In this document: positions 43,181-52,266 of the stretch, one piece after another | Position numbering within the stretch: position 1 is the stretch's first letter | Layout: each line of letters begins with the position of its first letter | DNA from: Flavobacterium piscis | GTDB lineage: Bacteria > Bacteroidota > Bacteroidia > Flavobacteriales > Flavobacteriaceae | Length of the DNA: 64,000 nucleotides | Direction of reading: 5' to 3' | NCBI RefSeq assembly: GCF_001686925.1 | Contig: NZ_LVEN01000010.1 | Span: 186,001-250,000 of the forward strand | Made by a program: the position numbers and the translations under genes | The notes under the pieces: model-generated | Database searches by the model: none | Seen by the model: only the letters and a program-made list of their open reading frames with translations | What the model was told of the DNA's origin: nothing

Positions 43181-44944
43181 ATGAAAAGATATTTAATTCT
43201 ATTACTATTCACTTTTCAAGGGCTTATGGCTCAAGTTCAATTTGAAGCCAGAGTAAGCAAAAACACGCTCGGACTGAACGAAAGATTCCGTATTGACTTC
43301 ATCATGAATGTTGATGGAGATAACTTCGACCAGCCTTCATTTGACGGATTTAGAGTTGTAGGCGGACCAAGTCAACAGGTAAGTCAGTCCTGGGTAAACG
43401 GTAGAAGTTCTTTTCAGAAAATATATTCTTATATTTTACAGCCTAATCAAAAAGGAACATTTTCTATCAAGCAGGCAGCTATAGAATACAATGGCCAGAT
43501 TTATAAAACACAGCCTATAAAAATCGTAGTAACAAATGCCGTTGCACAAGAAAGAGACCCTTATGACAATAGCCGACCACAAGGACAACAGGGTATTCCG
43601 AATGAAACCTTGAATCTTGTAGCCGAGATTTCTAAAACAAATCCGTATTTGAATGAGCCAATTACTGTTGTTTATAAATTATACTTTAACAACATTAACG
43701 TAACTGGTTTTAAAGAATTGGCCAAACCCAAGTATAATGATTTCTGGAACCAAAATATAGACATCAAGCAATTGTCGATTGAAGAAGGCACTTTTAAGGG
43801 ACAAAGATGTTATTTTGTAATCCTGAAAAAAACCATATTATACCCTCAAAAATCAGGAAGATTAACTATTGAACCGCTATCATTAGACATAGGCGTACAA
43901 TTGCCAACAGATCGTCGTAACATGTACGGCCAGATGATTCTGACAGATGACAATAAGGTAGTTTCGGCCGGAGCCAAGACCATTAATGTACGACCACTTC
44001 CGGAAGCTAATAAACCAGAAGGTTTTGGCGGTGCGGTAGGAAAATTTAATTTCACTGTTACTCCATCTAAAACAACACTTAAAAGTGGAGAAAGTCTGGA
44101 CTTAATCGTGAGTGCCTCAGGAAGCGGAAACATGAAATTGTTTACCTTACCAAAACCTGTTGTTCCTAATGCATTAGAAATGTACGATCCGGTTCATGAT
44201 GAGCAGGTGACTACTTCACTTTCAGGAATGTCAGGAAAAATTACCGATAAGTATTCTATTGTACCACAATACAAAGGAAAATATGCGATAAAACCAATGC
44301 AGTTTTCTTATTTTGATTTGAATACCGGTTCTTATAAAACCATTACTTCTCAGGAAATTATGGTTGATGTGTTAGACGGACCAATGCAGGCAGAAGCAAA
44401 TGCGACAGCAAATGCCTCTAAAAATGTAATTACAAAAACAGAACAGTTTAAATATATCAAACCAAAAACAACTTTGGTTGCCATTGCTAAAAACGATTTT
44501 TACGGTTCTAATTTATATTATCTTCTGTTATTCGCACCATTCGTCATTTTACCAATCATTGTTTTGGCTAAGAAAAGAAAAGAAGCAATTGATGGTGACG
44601 TAACAGGAAACCGAATTAGAATGAACAACAAATTAGCCAAGAAATATTTATCTCAGGCTAAAAAGCAACTTAACAATAAGGAGGCATTTTATATTGCTTT
44701 AGAAAAAGCGATGCATAATTTCCTAAAAGCGAAATTGCATATCGAAACCTCAGAAATGAGCAAGGCAAATATTCAGGAACTATTATTGTCGAGAAGTGCA
44801 AATCCAGAATCAGTTCAGAATTTCATTAATCTGACAGAAAACTGTGAGTTTGCCCGTTATGCCCCGGCATCAAGCGCTTCGATTCAGCAGGATTATGACA
44901 AAGCTGTTTTAATCATTTCAGAATTAGAGAAACAAATTGTTTAG
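43181..44944 (+). CDS. batD: BatD family protein
   Basis: This 587-residue protein has a signal peptide (MKRYLILLLFTFQGLMAQ). Several tandem BatD beta-sandwich domains follow, with FRVVGGPSQQVSQSWVNGR, NEPITVVYKLYFNN and KSGRLTIEPLSLDIG. One membrane helix is at about 446-464 (YYLLLFAPFVILPIIVLAKKRK), and the cytoplasmic tail is helical. Bat proteins are known from Bacteroides aerotolerance and from Leptospira and Francisella stress work. It probably sits in the inner membrane with most of its mass in the periplasm. Confidence 0.9.
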   Translation: MKRYLILLLFTFQGLMAQVQFEARVSKNTLGLNERFRIDFIMNVDGDNFDQPSFDGFRVVGGPSQQVSQSWVNGRSSFQKIYSYILQPNQKGTFSIKQAAIEYNGQIYKTQPIKIVVTNAVAQERDPYDNSRPQGQQGIPNETLNLVAEISKTNPYLNEPITVVYKLYFNNINVTGFKELAKPKYNDFWNQNIDIKQLSIEEGTFKGQRCYFVILKKTILYPQKSGRLTIEPLSLDIGVQLPTDRRNMYGQMILTDDNKVVSAGAKTINVRPLPEANKPEGFGGAVGKFNFTVTPSKTTLKSGESLDLIVSASGSGNMKLFTLPKPVVPNALEMYDPVHDEQVTTSLSGMSGKITDKYSIVPQYKGKYAIKPMQFSYFDLNTGSYKTITSQEIMVDVLDGPMQAEANATANASKNVITKTEQFKYIKPKTTLVAIAKNDFYGSNLYYLLLFAPFVILPIIVLAKKRKEAIDGDVTGNRIRMNNKLAKKYLSQAKKQLNNKEAFYIALEKAMHNFLKAKLHIETSEMSKANIQELLLSRSANPESVQNFINLTENCEFARYAPASSASIQQDYDKAVLIISELEKQIV

Positions 44945-45039
44945 TTTAATCTTTAACCGCAAAGTGCGCTAAGAAAATTGATTTAGCTTTCGTTGAATTA
45001 AAGTTCGCAAAGTTGAAAATGTTATTACAAATCAGGAAA

Positions 45040-45789
45040 ATGAAAAACATAGTAGTATATCTTTTTTTATTAATCACTCAGGTTTTCTTTGCTCAAAGCA
45101 GCTTTGAGAAAGGAAATGCCTTGTATCAAAAGGGACAATACCAACAGGCTGTTGATGTTTATGAAAGCATTATTAAAGAAGACAAGGAGCACTCTGCGGA
45201 GTTGTATTTCAACTTAGGAAATTCCTATTACAAACTCAACAAAGTGGCACCTTCGATCTACAATTATGAAAAAGCATTAGTTTTAAAACCTCACGATCCG
45301 GAGACTTTAAACAATTTAAAATTTGCCAAAAAACTAACCATCGACGAGATCAAGGAAATCCCTAAAGTGGGTTTTTCAAAATTAATTCAAAACTTTACAG
45401 GCATTTTTGATTATAACACCTGGGCAAAGATTTCTGTTGCGATTGCGTTTGTTTTTTTATTGAGTTTTATTGGCTATTATTTCTCTCAGCTTACGCTTTC
45501 AAAAAGACTTTATTTCATAGGAATGTTTGTTCTTTTAGTTGCTTTGTTATTGAGTGTTTCTGCGGGAATAACAGAAAAGGACCATTTTACCAATGATCGC
45601 CCGGCGATTGTTTTTGCTGAATTAAGTGAAGTCCGAAGCGAACCACAAAAAGCAGGCGCTGCCATTATATTACTACATGAAGGAGCAAAAGTCTACGTTA
45701 CTGAAACTGTGGGACAGTGGAAAAAAGTAGAACTAACAGACGGAACAGAAGGCTGGATTGATGGATCGACTATTAAGGAAGTGAAATAA
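45040..45789 (+). CDS. batE: BatE-type TPR/SH3 protein
   Basis: The 249-residue product starts at MKNIVVYLFLLITQVFFAQ; an ATG at 45013 would only add a non-conserved nine-residue leader before the signal peptide. TPR repeats span about 20-95 (AELYFNLGNSYYKLNK, PHDPETLNNLKFAKK). Two hydrophobic helices lie near 130-150 and 165-182, and a bacterial SH3 domain near 190-245 (SEVRSEPQKAGAAIILLHEG...VETVGQWKKVELTDGTEGWIDG). It is the last gene of the Bat cluster. Confidence 0.88.
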   Translation: MKNIVVYLFLLITQVFFAQSSFEKGNALYQKGQYQQAVDVYESIIKEDKEHSAELYFNLGNSYYKLNKVAPSIYNYEKALVLKPHDPETLNNLKFAKKLTIDEIKEIPKVGFSKLIQNFTGIFDYNTWAKISVAIAFVFLLSFIGYYFSQLTLSKRLYFIGMFVLLVALLLSVSAGITEKDHFTNDRPAIVFAELSEVRSEPQKAGAAIILLHEGAKVYVTETVGQWKKVELTDGTEGWIDGSTIKEVK

Positions 45790-45810
45790 CGCTTTTAAAA
45801 TCTAAAATAA

Positions 45811-45855
45811 AAAATCCCAAATTCCAACTTAATAACAATTGGAATTTGGGATTTT
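45811..45855 (+). terminator. terminator of the Bat operon
   Basis: Arms 45811-45827 and 45839-45855 are perfectly complementary over 17 bases and identical to those at 30193-30237. The T-rich right end fits rho-independent termination 22 bases after batE. Confidence 0.82.
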
Positions 45856-45872
45856 ATTTATAGCAAACGTAG

Positions 45873-45941
45873 AGACGCACAGCAGTGCGTCTACATCTAA
45901 GAATGTCGACAAAATTTGCGTAGACGCACTGCTGTGCGTCT
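45873..45941. repeat. two AGACGCAC palindromes in opposite orientation
   Basis: AGACGCACAGCAGTGCGTCT (45873-45892) and its reverse complement form (45922-45941) flank a 29-base loop, so the pair can form a large hairpin. The same 20-base unit is at 32365-32384. The rest of this gap to 46100 holds worn 'ctttgcgatctttgcggtaaa' text and no gene. Confidence 0.8.
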
Positions 45942-46100
45942 CTACAGAATAAAATGTGAAAATTCAAAAAGATTTTAATTATAACAGAATAAGTTCTCAT
46001 TACAAACTTTGCGAACTTAAAATCATCACAAACTAAGCCTTATTTCTTTGCGATCTTTGCGGTAAAAAACCACATCCAGTTTTATAATAACTTATAGGAT

Positions 46101-46670
46101 TTAAAAACTATAGACTTTCTCAGGCGTAACACAATAATCCAACTTCACATCAGATTCAAAAACATCTCCTATTTCAGTTTCTGCTTCAAAAAAAGAAAGA
46201 CCAATTTTGACGGTTTCCGGTTTACATTCGGCTAGAAATTTATCATAGAAACCTTTTCCGTAACCAACCCGATTTCCTGAAAGATCAAAAGCCAAAAGCG
46301 GTACAAAAACCACATCGATAGTTGCTGAGGGAACTGGCAAACCATTTACAGGTTCAGGGATATTATATTCGTTTTTTTTGATTTTGGTATTATCCGTTAA
46401 TAAAAAATGTGTCATTCCGCGAGTGCCAAAATCGCTTTTAGACACCACAATTTCTTTATCTTTTCCCGAAAGTAAATGCAAAACATACTCTGTATTTACT
46501 TCTTTTTGTTCCTCGATAGGCAAAAAAACATGATAATACGTTTTATCCCAGATGGGCAATTGAATTAGATTATTGGCTACAGCCAGACTCTTTTCCTCAA
46601 GATCATCAAGAGAAAATTCTTTTCGTAGATTTTTATAGTGTAAGCGTAATTCTTTTTTATTCTTCTGCAT
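46101..46670 (-). CDS. 5-formyltetrahydrofolate cyclo-ligase
   Basis: The 189-residue product starts at MQKNKKELRLHYKNLRKEF (ATG at 46670). An earlier ATG at 46718 would overlap the previous gene more deeply and adds an atypical leader. The enzyme converts 5-formyl-THF to 5,10-methenyl-THF using ATP. Diagnostic blocks are VFLPIEEQKEVNTEYV and VVFVPLLAFDLSGNRVGYGKGFYDKFL, the family signature. It overlaps the deacylase gene stop by 14 bases, so the two are co-transcribed. Confidence 0.92.
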   Translation of the reverse strand: MQKNKKELRLHYKNLRKEFSLDDLEEKSLAVANNLIQLPIWDKTYYHVFLPIEEQKEVNTEYVLHLLSGKDKEIVVSKSDFGTRGMTHFLLTDNTKIKKNEYNIPEPVNGLPVPSATIDVVFVPLLAFDLSGNRVGYGKGFYDKFLAECKPETVKIGLSFFEAETEIGDVFESDVKLDYCVTPEKVYSF

Positions 46671-47649
46671 TTTCAGGATTATTATCGGGGCTATTTTTAG
46701 ACATATGATAAATCGCATCGCCTTCGTAAACTATAGGCGAATGATTGGCGTTGATGACAAAACCGTCATGTGGCGCTTTTACTTTCTGTTCAAATTTACC
46801 AAACGGATCCGTAATGATAGCCAGAATAGATCCTTTAGTTACATATTTACCAATCAAATTATAATCATGCAACAAACCGGAACATTTGGCGCGCAGCCAA
46901 ACCGAATTTTTAATATAAATGGAAGGTTCCTTAGCATATTCAACTACTTGCTTAGGATCCAGCATGTTTAGATAATGCAGCAAACGCTTCACTCCCATTA
47001 CCCCTTCATTGGCGATTACATTATTTATATCTAATGATTTTCCACCTTCAAAAAGCAACATTTTTATATTTGCTTTTTCGCAAGTATTCCTAAAAGAACC
47101 ATTGATATTTTTAGAATATAACGTAAACGGAGCATTAAAAACATCTGCCAAAATTTTCAATTCAGGATTATTTTCGGTCACCCTAATTTGCGGCGCATTA
47201 AATCTGCTGGCACCTCCGGCATGAAAATCGACCGCATAATCAATAATTGGCAAAACTTCGGCAACGATATGGTACGCAAAACGACTGGCAAGAGAACCTT
47301 TTTTGCTTCCCGGGAACACACGGTTTAAATCACGTCCGTCTGGAAACTCGCGGGATTTATTTACAAAACCGTACATGTTGATAATCGGAATACAAATTAT
47401 AGTGCCTTTTGCAGGACGATTAATCTTCTTGCTAATGATTTGACGTACCACTTCGACTCCGTTAATTTCGTCGCCATGAATTCCGGCCGAGAATAAAACT
47501 ACCGGACCTTCAATTTTTGACCTGCGCACAATAACAGGAATATTAAGCTTTGTGGTCGTATGCAACCTTGCAATTTCAACATTTATTGTTTTATTTTCTC
47601 CAGGCAAAATCGATTCGCCAAAAATAACCAGGGTTGTACTATTTTTCAT
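46657..47649 (-). CDS. succinylglutamate desuccinylase/aspartoacylase family protein
   Basis: This 330-residue zinc carboxypeptidase-like hydrolase has zinc ligands in IHGDEINGVEVVR (His, Glu) and VDFHAGG (His). The domain then continues with RNTCEKANIKMLLFEGG, and a C-terminal beta-rich part (VKAPHDGFVINANHSPIVYEGDAIYH) resembles a lipoyl/barrel-sandwich fold. Substrates in the family are N-acylated amino acids; the specific one cannot be predicted. In Flavobacterium such genes often lie near metabolic genes of no clear link. Confidence 0.85.
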   Translation of the reverse strand: MKNSTTLVIFGESILPGENKTINVEIARLHTTTKLNIPVIVRRSKIEGPVVLFSAGIHGDEINGVEVVRQIISKKINRPAKGTIICIPIINMYGFVNKSREFPDGRDLNRVFPGSKKGSLASRFAYHIVAEVLPIIDYAVDFHAGGASRFNAPQIRVTENNPELKILADVFNAPFTLYSKNINGSFRNTCEKANIKMLLFEGGKSLDINNVIANEGVMGVKRLLHYLNMLDPKQVVEYAKEPSIYIKNSVWLRAKCSGLLHDYNLIGKYVTKGSILAIITDPFGKFEQKVKAPHDGFVINANHSPIVYEGDAIYHMSKNSPDNNPENAEE

Positions 47650-47785
47650 GTAGAATTATAAAATCTAAATATAGAAATTATTCTTTTGATTTCGTAAATT
47701 TGAAACTAAATCAGTGTTAAGCTTTTTTTCCGGAATCAAAACGATTTTAGAAAATGCTTTACAGATACTTCAGAAACAAAACAGA

Positions 47786-49579
47786 ATGCAAAAACCGTCT
47801 TTAGATCTTCAAATTCAAACCTTGCCGGACAATCCCGGTGTGTATCAATATTATGATAAAGAGGGAAAGATCTTATATGTTGGAAAAGCCAAAAATTTAA
47901 AAAAAAGGGTTTCCTCTTATTTCAATAAAATTCACGACACGGCCAAAACAAATGTATTGGTCCGAAAAATTGTAACCATAAAACACATCGTTGTTCCTAC
48001 CGAAACCGATGCACTTTTGCTGGAAAATAATTTAATCAAAACCTTGCAGCCACGGTATAATGTGTTGCTTCGTGATGACAAAAGTTATCCTTGGATTTGT
48101 ATTAAAAGAGAACCTTTTTCGAGAATATTCCTGACCAGACGAATGGTTAAAGATGGCTCAGAATATTTTGGGCCTTACACCAGTTTCAAAACGGTACATA
48201 CCATTCTGGATTTAATCAAAGAATTGTATCCGTTACGCACTTGTAATTATGATTTAAGTAAATCTAACATCGATTCAGGCAAATTCAAAGTTTGTCTGGA
48301 ATATCATATTGGCAATTGCAAAGGTCCTTGCGAAGGCCTTGAACCTCTTGAAGAATACCAAAGGCAAGTTGACGCGATCCGCGAAATCCTGAAAGGAAAT
48401 TTTAAAGAAAGCATGAAAGACTTTAAGCGATTGATGAACCAATACGCACAGGATTTACGTTTTGAGGAAGCCCAAAAAATCAAAGAAAAAATAGAAATCC
48501 TCGAAAATTACCAATCGCGATCTACGATTGTAAACCCTAAAATAACCAATATTGATGTTTTTTCGATCGTGTCTGACGAAAGTGCAGCCTATGTTAACTT
48601 TCTTCAAATTTCGCACGGATCGATCATTCGTTCGCATACTTTAGAAATCAAGAAAAAACTCGATGAACCCGATGAAGAATTGTTAGAACTGGCAATCATA
48701 GAACTTCGCGAACGTTTTCAATTACTTTCAAAAGAAATCATTGTTCCGTTCGAAATGAATTTGGGCGAAAACATCAAAACAACCGTTCCGCAACTGGGCG
48801 ATAAAAAACAGATTCTGGATTTATCCATTCGTAACGCAAAGTTTTACAGAATCGAACAACTCAAACAATTGCAAATTGTAGATCCGGACAGGCACACCAA
48901 TCGCATCATGGCGCAAATGCAAAAAGATTTACGACTGCCTGTTGAACCTCGCCACATTGAATGTTTTGATAACTCGAATATTCAGGGAACAAATCCCGTT
49001 GCGGCTTGCGTAGTTTTTAAAGACGGAAAAGCCAGCAAAAAAGATTATCGCCATTTTAATGTAAAAACCGTCGAAGGTCCTGACGATTTCGCTTCGATGA
49101 CCGAAATTGTCTATCGCCGCTATAAAAGATTATTAGACGAAAATGAACCTTTGCCCCAGCTTATCATTATCGATGGAGGAAAAGGACAACTTTCTGCAGC
49201 CTTAAAAAGTATCGACGCACTGGAATTACGCGGTAAAATTGCCATTATTGGGATCGCAAAACGTCTCGAAGAATTATTTTATCCCGGAGATTCTATTCCA
49301 TTATATCTCGATAAAAAATCCGAAACATTAAAAGTAATTCAGCAATTACGAAACGAAGCGCATAGATTCGGGATCACTTTTCATCGTGACAAACGCAGCA
49401 AAGCGGCTCTGAATTCATCTGTAGAAAGCATTCCTGGTATAGGCGAAAAAACCATGCTAACGTTAATACAACATTTCAAAAGTGTTAAAAGATTGAAACT
49501 GGCAACCGAAAAAGAAATATCTGATGTCATTGGTATATCAAAAGCCAAAAAAATTGTCGACTTTTACAAAATCAACTAG
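47786..49579 (+). CDS. uvrC: excinuclease ABC subunit C
   Basis: A nucleotide excision repair endonuclease that cuts both sides of a lesion with UvrB. The 597-residue product starts at MQKPSLDLQIQTLPDNPGVYQYYD. A GTG at 47714 would add 24 atypical residues. The GIY-YIG domain is at the N-terminus (GKILYVGKAKNLKKRVSSYF). The UVR motif follows (RLMNQYAQDLRFEEAQKIKEK). The UvrC RNase H-like core contains HIECFDNSNIQGTNPVAACVVF, and the C-terminal HhH motif is ESIPGIGEKTMLTLIQHF. A -7 box TAAATTTG lies at 47695-47702. Confidence 0.95.
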   Translation: MQKPSLDLQIQTLPDNPGVYQYYDKEGKILYVGKAKNLKKRVSSYFNKIHDTAKTNVLVRKIVTIKHIVVPTETDALLLENNLIKTLQPRYNVLLRDDKSYPWICIKREPFSRIFLTRRMVKDGSEYFGPYTSFKTVHTILDLIKELYPLRTCNYDLSKSNIDSGKFKVCLEYHIGNCKGPCEGLEPLEEYQRQVDAIREILKGNFKESMKDFKRLMNQYAQDLRFEEAQKIKEKIEILENYQSRSTIVNPKITNIDVFSIVSDESAAYVNFLQISHGSIIRSHTLEIKKKLDEPDEELLELAIIELRERFQLLSKEIIVPFEMNLGENIKTTVPQLGDKKQILDLSIRNAKFYRIEQLKQLQIVDPDRHTNRIMAQMQKDLRLPVEPRHIECFDNSNIQGTNPVAACVVFKDGKASKKDYRHFNVKTVEGPDDFASMTEIVYRRYKRLLDENEPLPQLIIIDGGKGQLSAALKSIDALELRGKIAIIGIAKRLEELFYPGDSIPLYLDKKSETLKVIQQLRNEAHRFGITFHRDKRSKAALNSSVESIPGIGEKTMLTLIQHFKSVKRLKLATEKEISDVIGISKAKKIVDFYKIN

Positions 49580-49588
49580 TTATTTTTT

Positions 49589-51958
49589 ATGCGCCCAATC
49601 CAGCTGTCCATTTCAAATACTCGGTCAAAACGATTTTTTTCTACTGTAAAAAAAGGAGCTTCTAAAGTCGCTCTTTTTTTACAGGAAAAAATATCGTTTT
49701 GCCTCTCGCAGTTTTGCATTTCCATCTGGGGCGTACAGCTGGTGATTTTCACACTTTTATTTTTCAATACACAAAACTCTTTTTCACAAGAAAATAGCGA
49801 AAAGGCAAAACAAGACGAAGCCAAAAGACCAAAAATTGGTTTGGTTTTAAGTGGCGGCGGAGCAAAAGGATTTGCACACATAGGAGTTTTAAAAGTTCTC
49901 GAAGAAGCCGGAATTAAAATCGATTATATAGGCGGAACCAGTATGGGATCTATCATTGGAGGACTTTATGCCTCAGGTTACAATGCCTCTCAAATTGATT
50001 CCATTTTTAAAAGAACCAATTTTGACGAATTGATTAATGACTACATTCCGCGTTCCTCAAAAAACTTTTACGGCAAAAAAAATGACGAATTATATGCCAT
50101 CGTTTTACCGTTTAGCAATTTTAGAGTTGGGATTCCGGAGGCACTTTCTAAGGGAATGTACAATTATAATTTACTAAGCAGTCTTACCCGCAACGTGCGT
50201 CATGTACGTGACTTCAATAAACTTCCAACTCCGTTTTTATGTATTGGTACCAATATCGAAACCGGCGAAGAAGTTTTACTAAACAAAGGAAATCTGGTGC
50301 AGGCCATGATGGCAAGTGCCGCATTCCCATCGTTATTTACTCCGGTAGAAATCGACGGCAATTTATTGGTCGATGGCGGTGTAGTAAACAATTATCCTAT
50401 CCAGGAAGTTCGCAATCTGGGTGCTGATATTATTATAGGTGTCGATGTTCAGGACGATTTAATGAAACGAAAAAACCTGAAAAATGCAACGCGTATATTG
50501 GTTCAGATTACCAATTTACAGTCGATTGATAAAATGAAAAACAAAATAAAAAACACTGATGTTTATATCAAACCGGACATTCGTGATTATGGCGTTATTT
50601 CATTTGACAAAGGCGAACAAATCATCAGAAAAGGTGAAGAAGCCGCTTTTGCCGTTTACGAAAAAATCAAAACATTGGTAAACGAAGACAATTTTTATAA
50701 AAAACCAAAACTGAAAATTGCTACCGATACCATCCAAATAGAAAAAATAAATAGCGACAAACTAGACAATTATACCAGAGAATACATTCGCGGAAAACTT
50801 CGTTTTAAACCAGGAAGTACCATTACATACGACGATCTTAAAACAGGAATAAACAACTTAAATGCTACTCAAAACTTTAGCACGATCTCCTATTGTCTGC
50901 AACCAGACGGCACAAAAGACGATCTTGATTTGGTATTAAAAGAAAACCCAACACAAACGTACCTTAAACTTGGTCTTCATTACGACGGACTTTATAAAAG
51001 TGGTATTTTACTGAATCTTACCCATAAAAAAACATTCCTGAAAAATGATGTAACATCGCTGGATATTATTCTTGGTGACAATTTCAGGTATGATTTAAAT
51101 TATTATGTCGAAAACGGTTTCAATATCAGCTTTGGTTTTCGTTCAAGATTAAATCAGTTTAATCGAAATGTAACAACGAGTATTAGTAATCTGGCTACAG
51201 AAAATCCAAATGTAAATTTGATTAATGTCGATTTTTTAGACATTACCAATCAGGCTTATTTTCAGACCATCTTTGTACAAAAGTTTTTAATGGGAGGCGG
51301 ACTCGAATACAAATACCTAAAAATAGATTCGCCAACTCTTTCTAACACAGAAAACATTATCGAAAAGAGTAATTATTTCAGTCTTTTTGGATATTTAAAA
51401 TACGATTCGTTTGATAATAAATATTTCCCACATACGGGCTTATATTTTTCCGGAGATTTACAAACCTATCTGGCATCATCAGATTATACAAAACAATTTA
51501 AGCCTTTCTCGATTGCAAAAGCCGAAATTGCTTTTGCAAGAACTTTATTCAGGAAAGCCACTATTAAAATAGGAGCCGATGCCGGATTTAATATCGGCAG
51601 TGACAGCGTTCCGTTTTTCGATTTTATACTAGGAGGTTTTGGCTACAGCAAAATCAACAACTTCAATTATTTTTATGGATACGACTTTCTAAGTATTGCC
51701 GGAAATAGTTTTATAAAAGGAGACATTACATTAGATTACGAAATTTTAAAAAAGAACCACATTAACTTTTCAGCCAATTTTGCCAATTTAGGCGATGACA
51801 TTTTCACTAGTGTTGACTGGGTTTCTATGCCTAAATATTCCGGATACGCTGTAGGTTATGGGCTGGAAACAATTATTGGCCCAATCGAAATTAAACAATC
51901 ATGGTCTCCTGAAATGTCTAAAAGTTTTACCTGGTTTAGTATTGGATTCCAATTTTAA
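49589..51958 (+). CDS. patatin-like phospholipase with POTRA and outer-membrane barrel
   Basis: This 789-residue protein combines patatin (about 80-330), a POTRA-like region (about 365-430) and a C-terminal bacterial-surface-antigen barrel ending FSIGFQF. Catalytic residues are visible: oxyanion GGGAKG (about 89-94), Ser118 in GTSMG and Asp262 in DGG. It resembles PlpD-type (type Vd) autotransporters and FplA. The N-terminus is odd: about 50 residues precede the hydrophobic signal (VQLVIFTLLFFNTQNSFSQ), so the real start may be a later GTG (VIFT...) or the leader may be long. The gene starts 9 bases after uvrC. Confidence 0.88.
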   Translation: MRPIQLSISNTRSKRFFSTVKKGASKVALFLQEKISFCLSQFCISIWGVQLVIFTLLFFNTQNSFSQENSEKAKQDEAKRPKIGLVLSGGGAKGFAHIGVLKVLEEAGIKIDYIGGTSMGSIIGGLYASGYNASQIDSIFKRTNFDELINDYIPRSSKNFYGKKNDELYAIVLPFSNFRVGIPEALSKGMYNYNLLSSLTRNVRHVRDFNKLPTPFLCIGTNIETGEEVLLNKGNLVQAMMASAAFPSLFTPVEIDGNLLVDGGVVNNYPIQEVRNLGADIIIGVDVQDDLMKRKNLKNATRILVQITNLQSIDKMKNKIKNTDVYIKPDIRDYGVISFDKGEQIIRKGEEAAFAVYEKIKTLVNEDNFYKKPKLKIATDTIQIEKINSDKLDNYTREYIRGKLRFKPGSTITYDDLKTGINNLNATQNFSTISYCLQPDGTKDDLDLVLKENPTQTYLKLGLHYDGLYKSGILLNLTHKKTFLKNDVTSLDIILGDNFRYDLNYYVENGFNISFGFRSRLNQFNRNVTTSISNLATENPNVNLINVDFLDITNQAYFQTIFVQKFLMGGGLEYKYLKIDSPTLSNTENIIEKSNYFSLFGYLKYDSFDNKYFPHTGLYFSGDLQTYLASSDYTKQFKPFSIAKAEIAFARTLFRKATIKIGADAGFNIGSDSVPFFDFILGGFGYSKINNFNYFYGYDFLSIAGNSFIKGDITLDYEILKKNHINFSANFANLGDDIFTSVDWVSMPKYSGYAVGYGLETIIGPIEIKQSWSPEMSKSFTWFSIGFQF

Positions 51959-52266
51959 TACAGTTAATTAAAAATACTGCCTTAATAAAGATCTAAGAAT
52001 TTTACGGTAAAAAATATTGTTAATGTTTTTTTCACGTTAATAATTGACAAAATATATAATTTAAATCAATAAAAATTACGACATTTGTTATAATGAAAAC
52101 AAAATGGACAGGTTTATTAGAGTATCTTCAATTCCTTATCAAGAGAAATCCTGAATAAAACTACCGAATTGAGATAATTGGTCAACACAAAAGTTGAGCT
52201 GATTATCTGTTCACACAATTCAAATTTTTCGAATTATCTAATTTACAATTATCTAATAGAAAAGCC
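51959..52266. other. gap before hmgA with a 21-residue ORF candidate
   Basis: The gap is AT-rich with no clear promoter match. ATG at 52093 opens a frame of 21 residues (MKTKWTGLLEYLQFLIKRNPE), ending TAA at 52158. It reads like a short amphipathic peptide and might be a leader peptide for hmgA, but the evidence is weak. Nothing else is seen. Confidence 0.25.
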
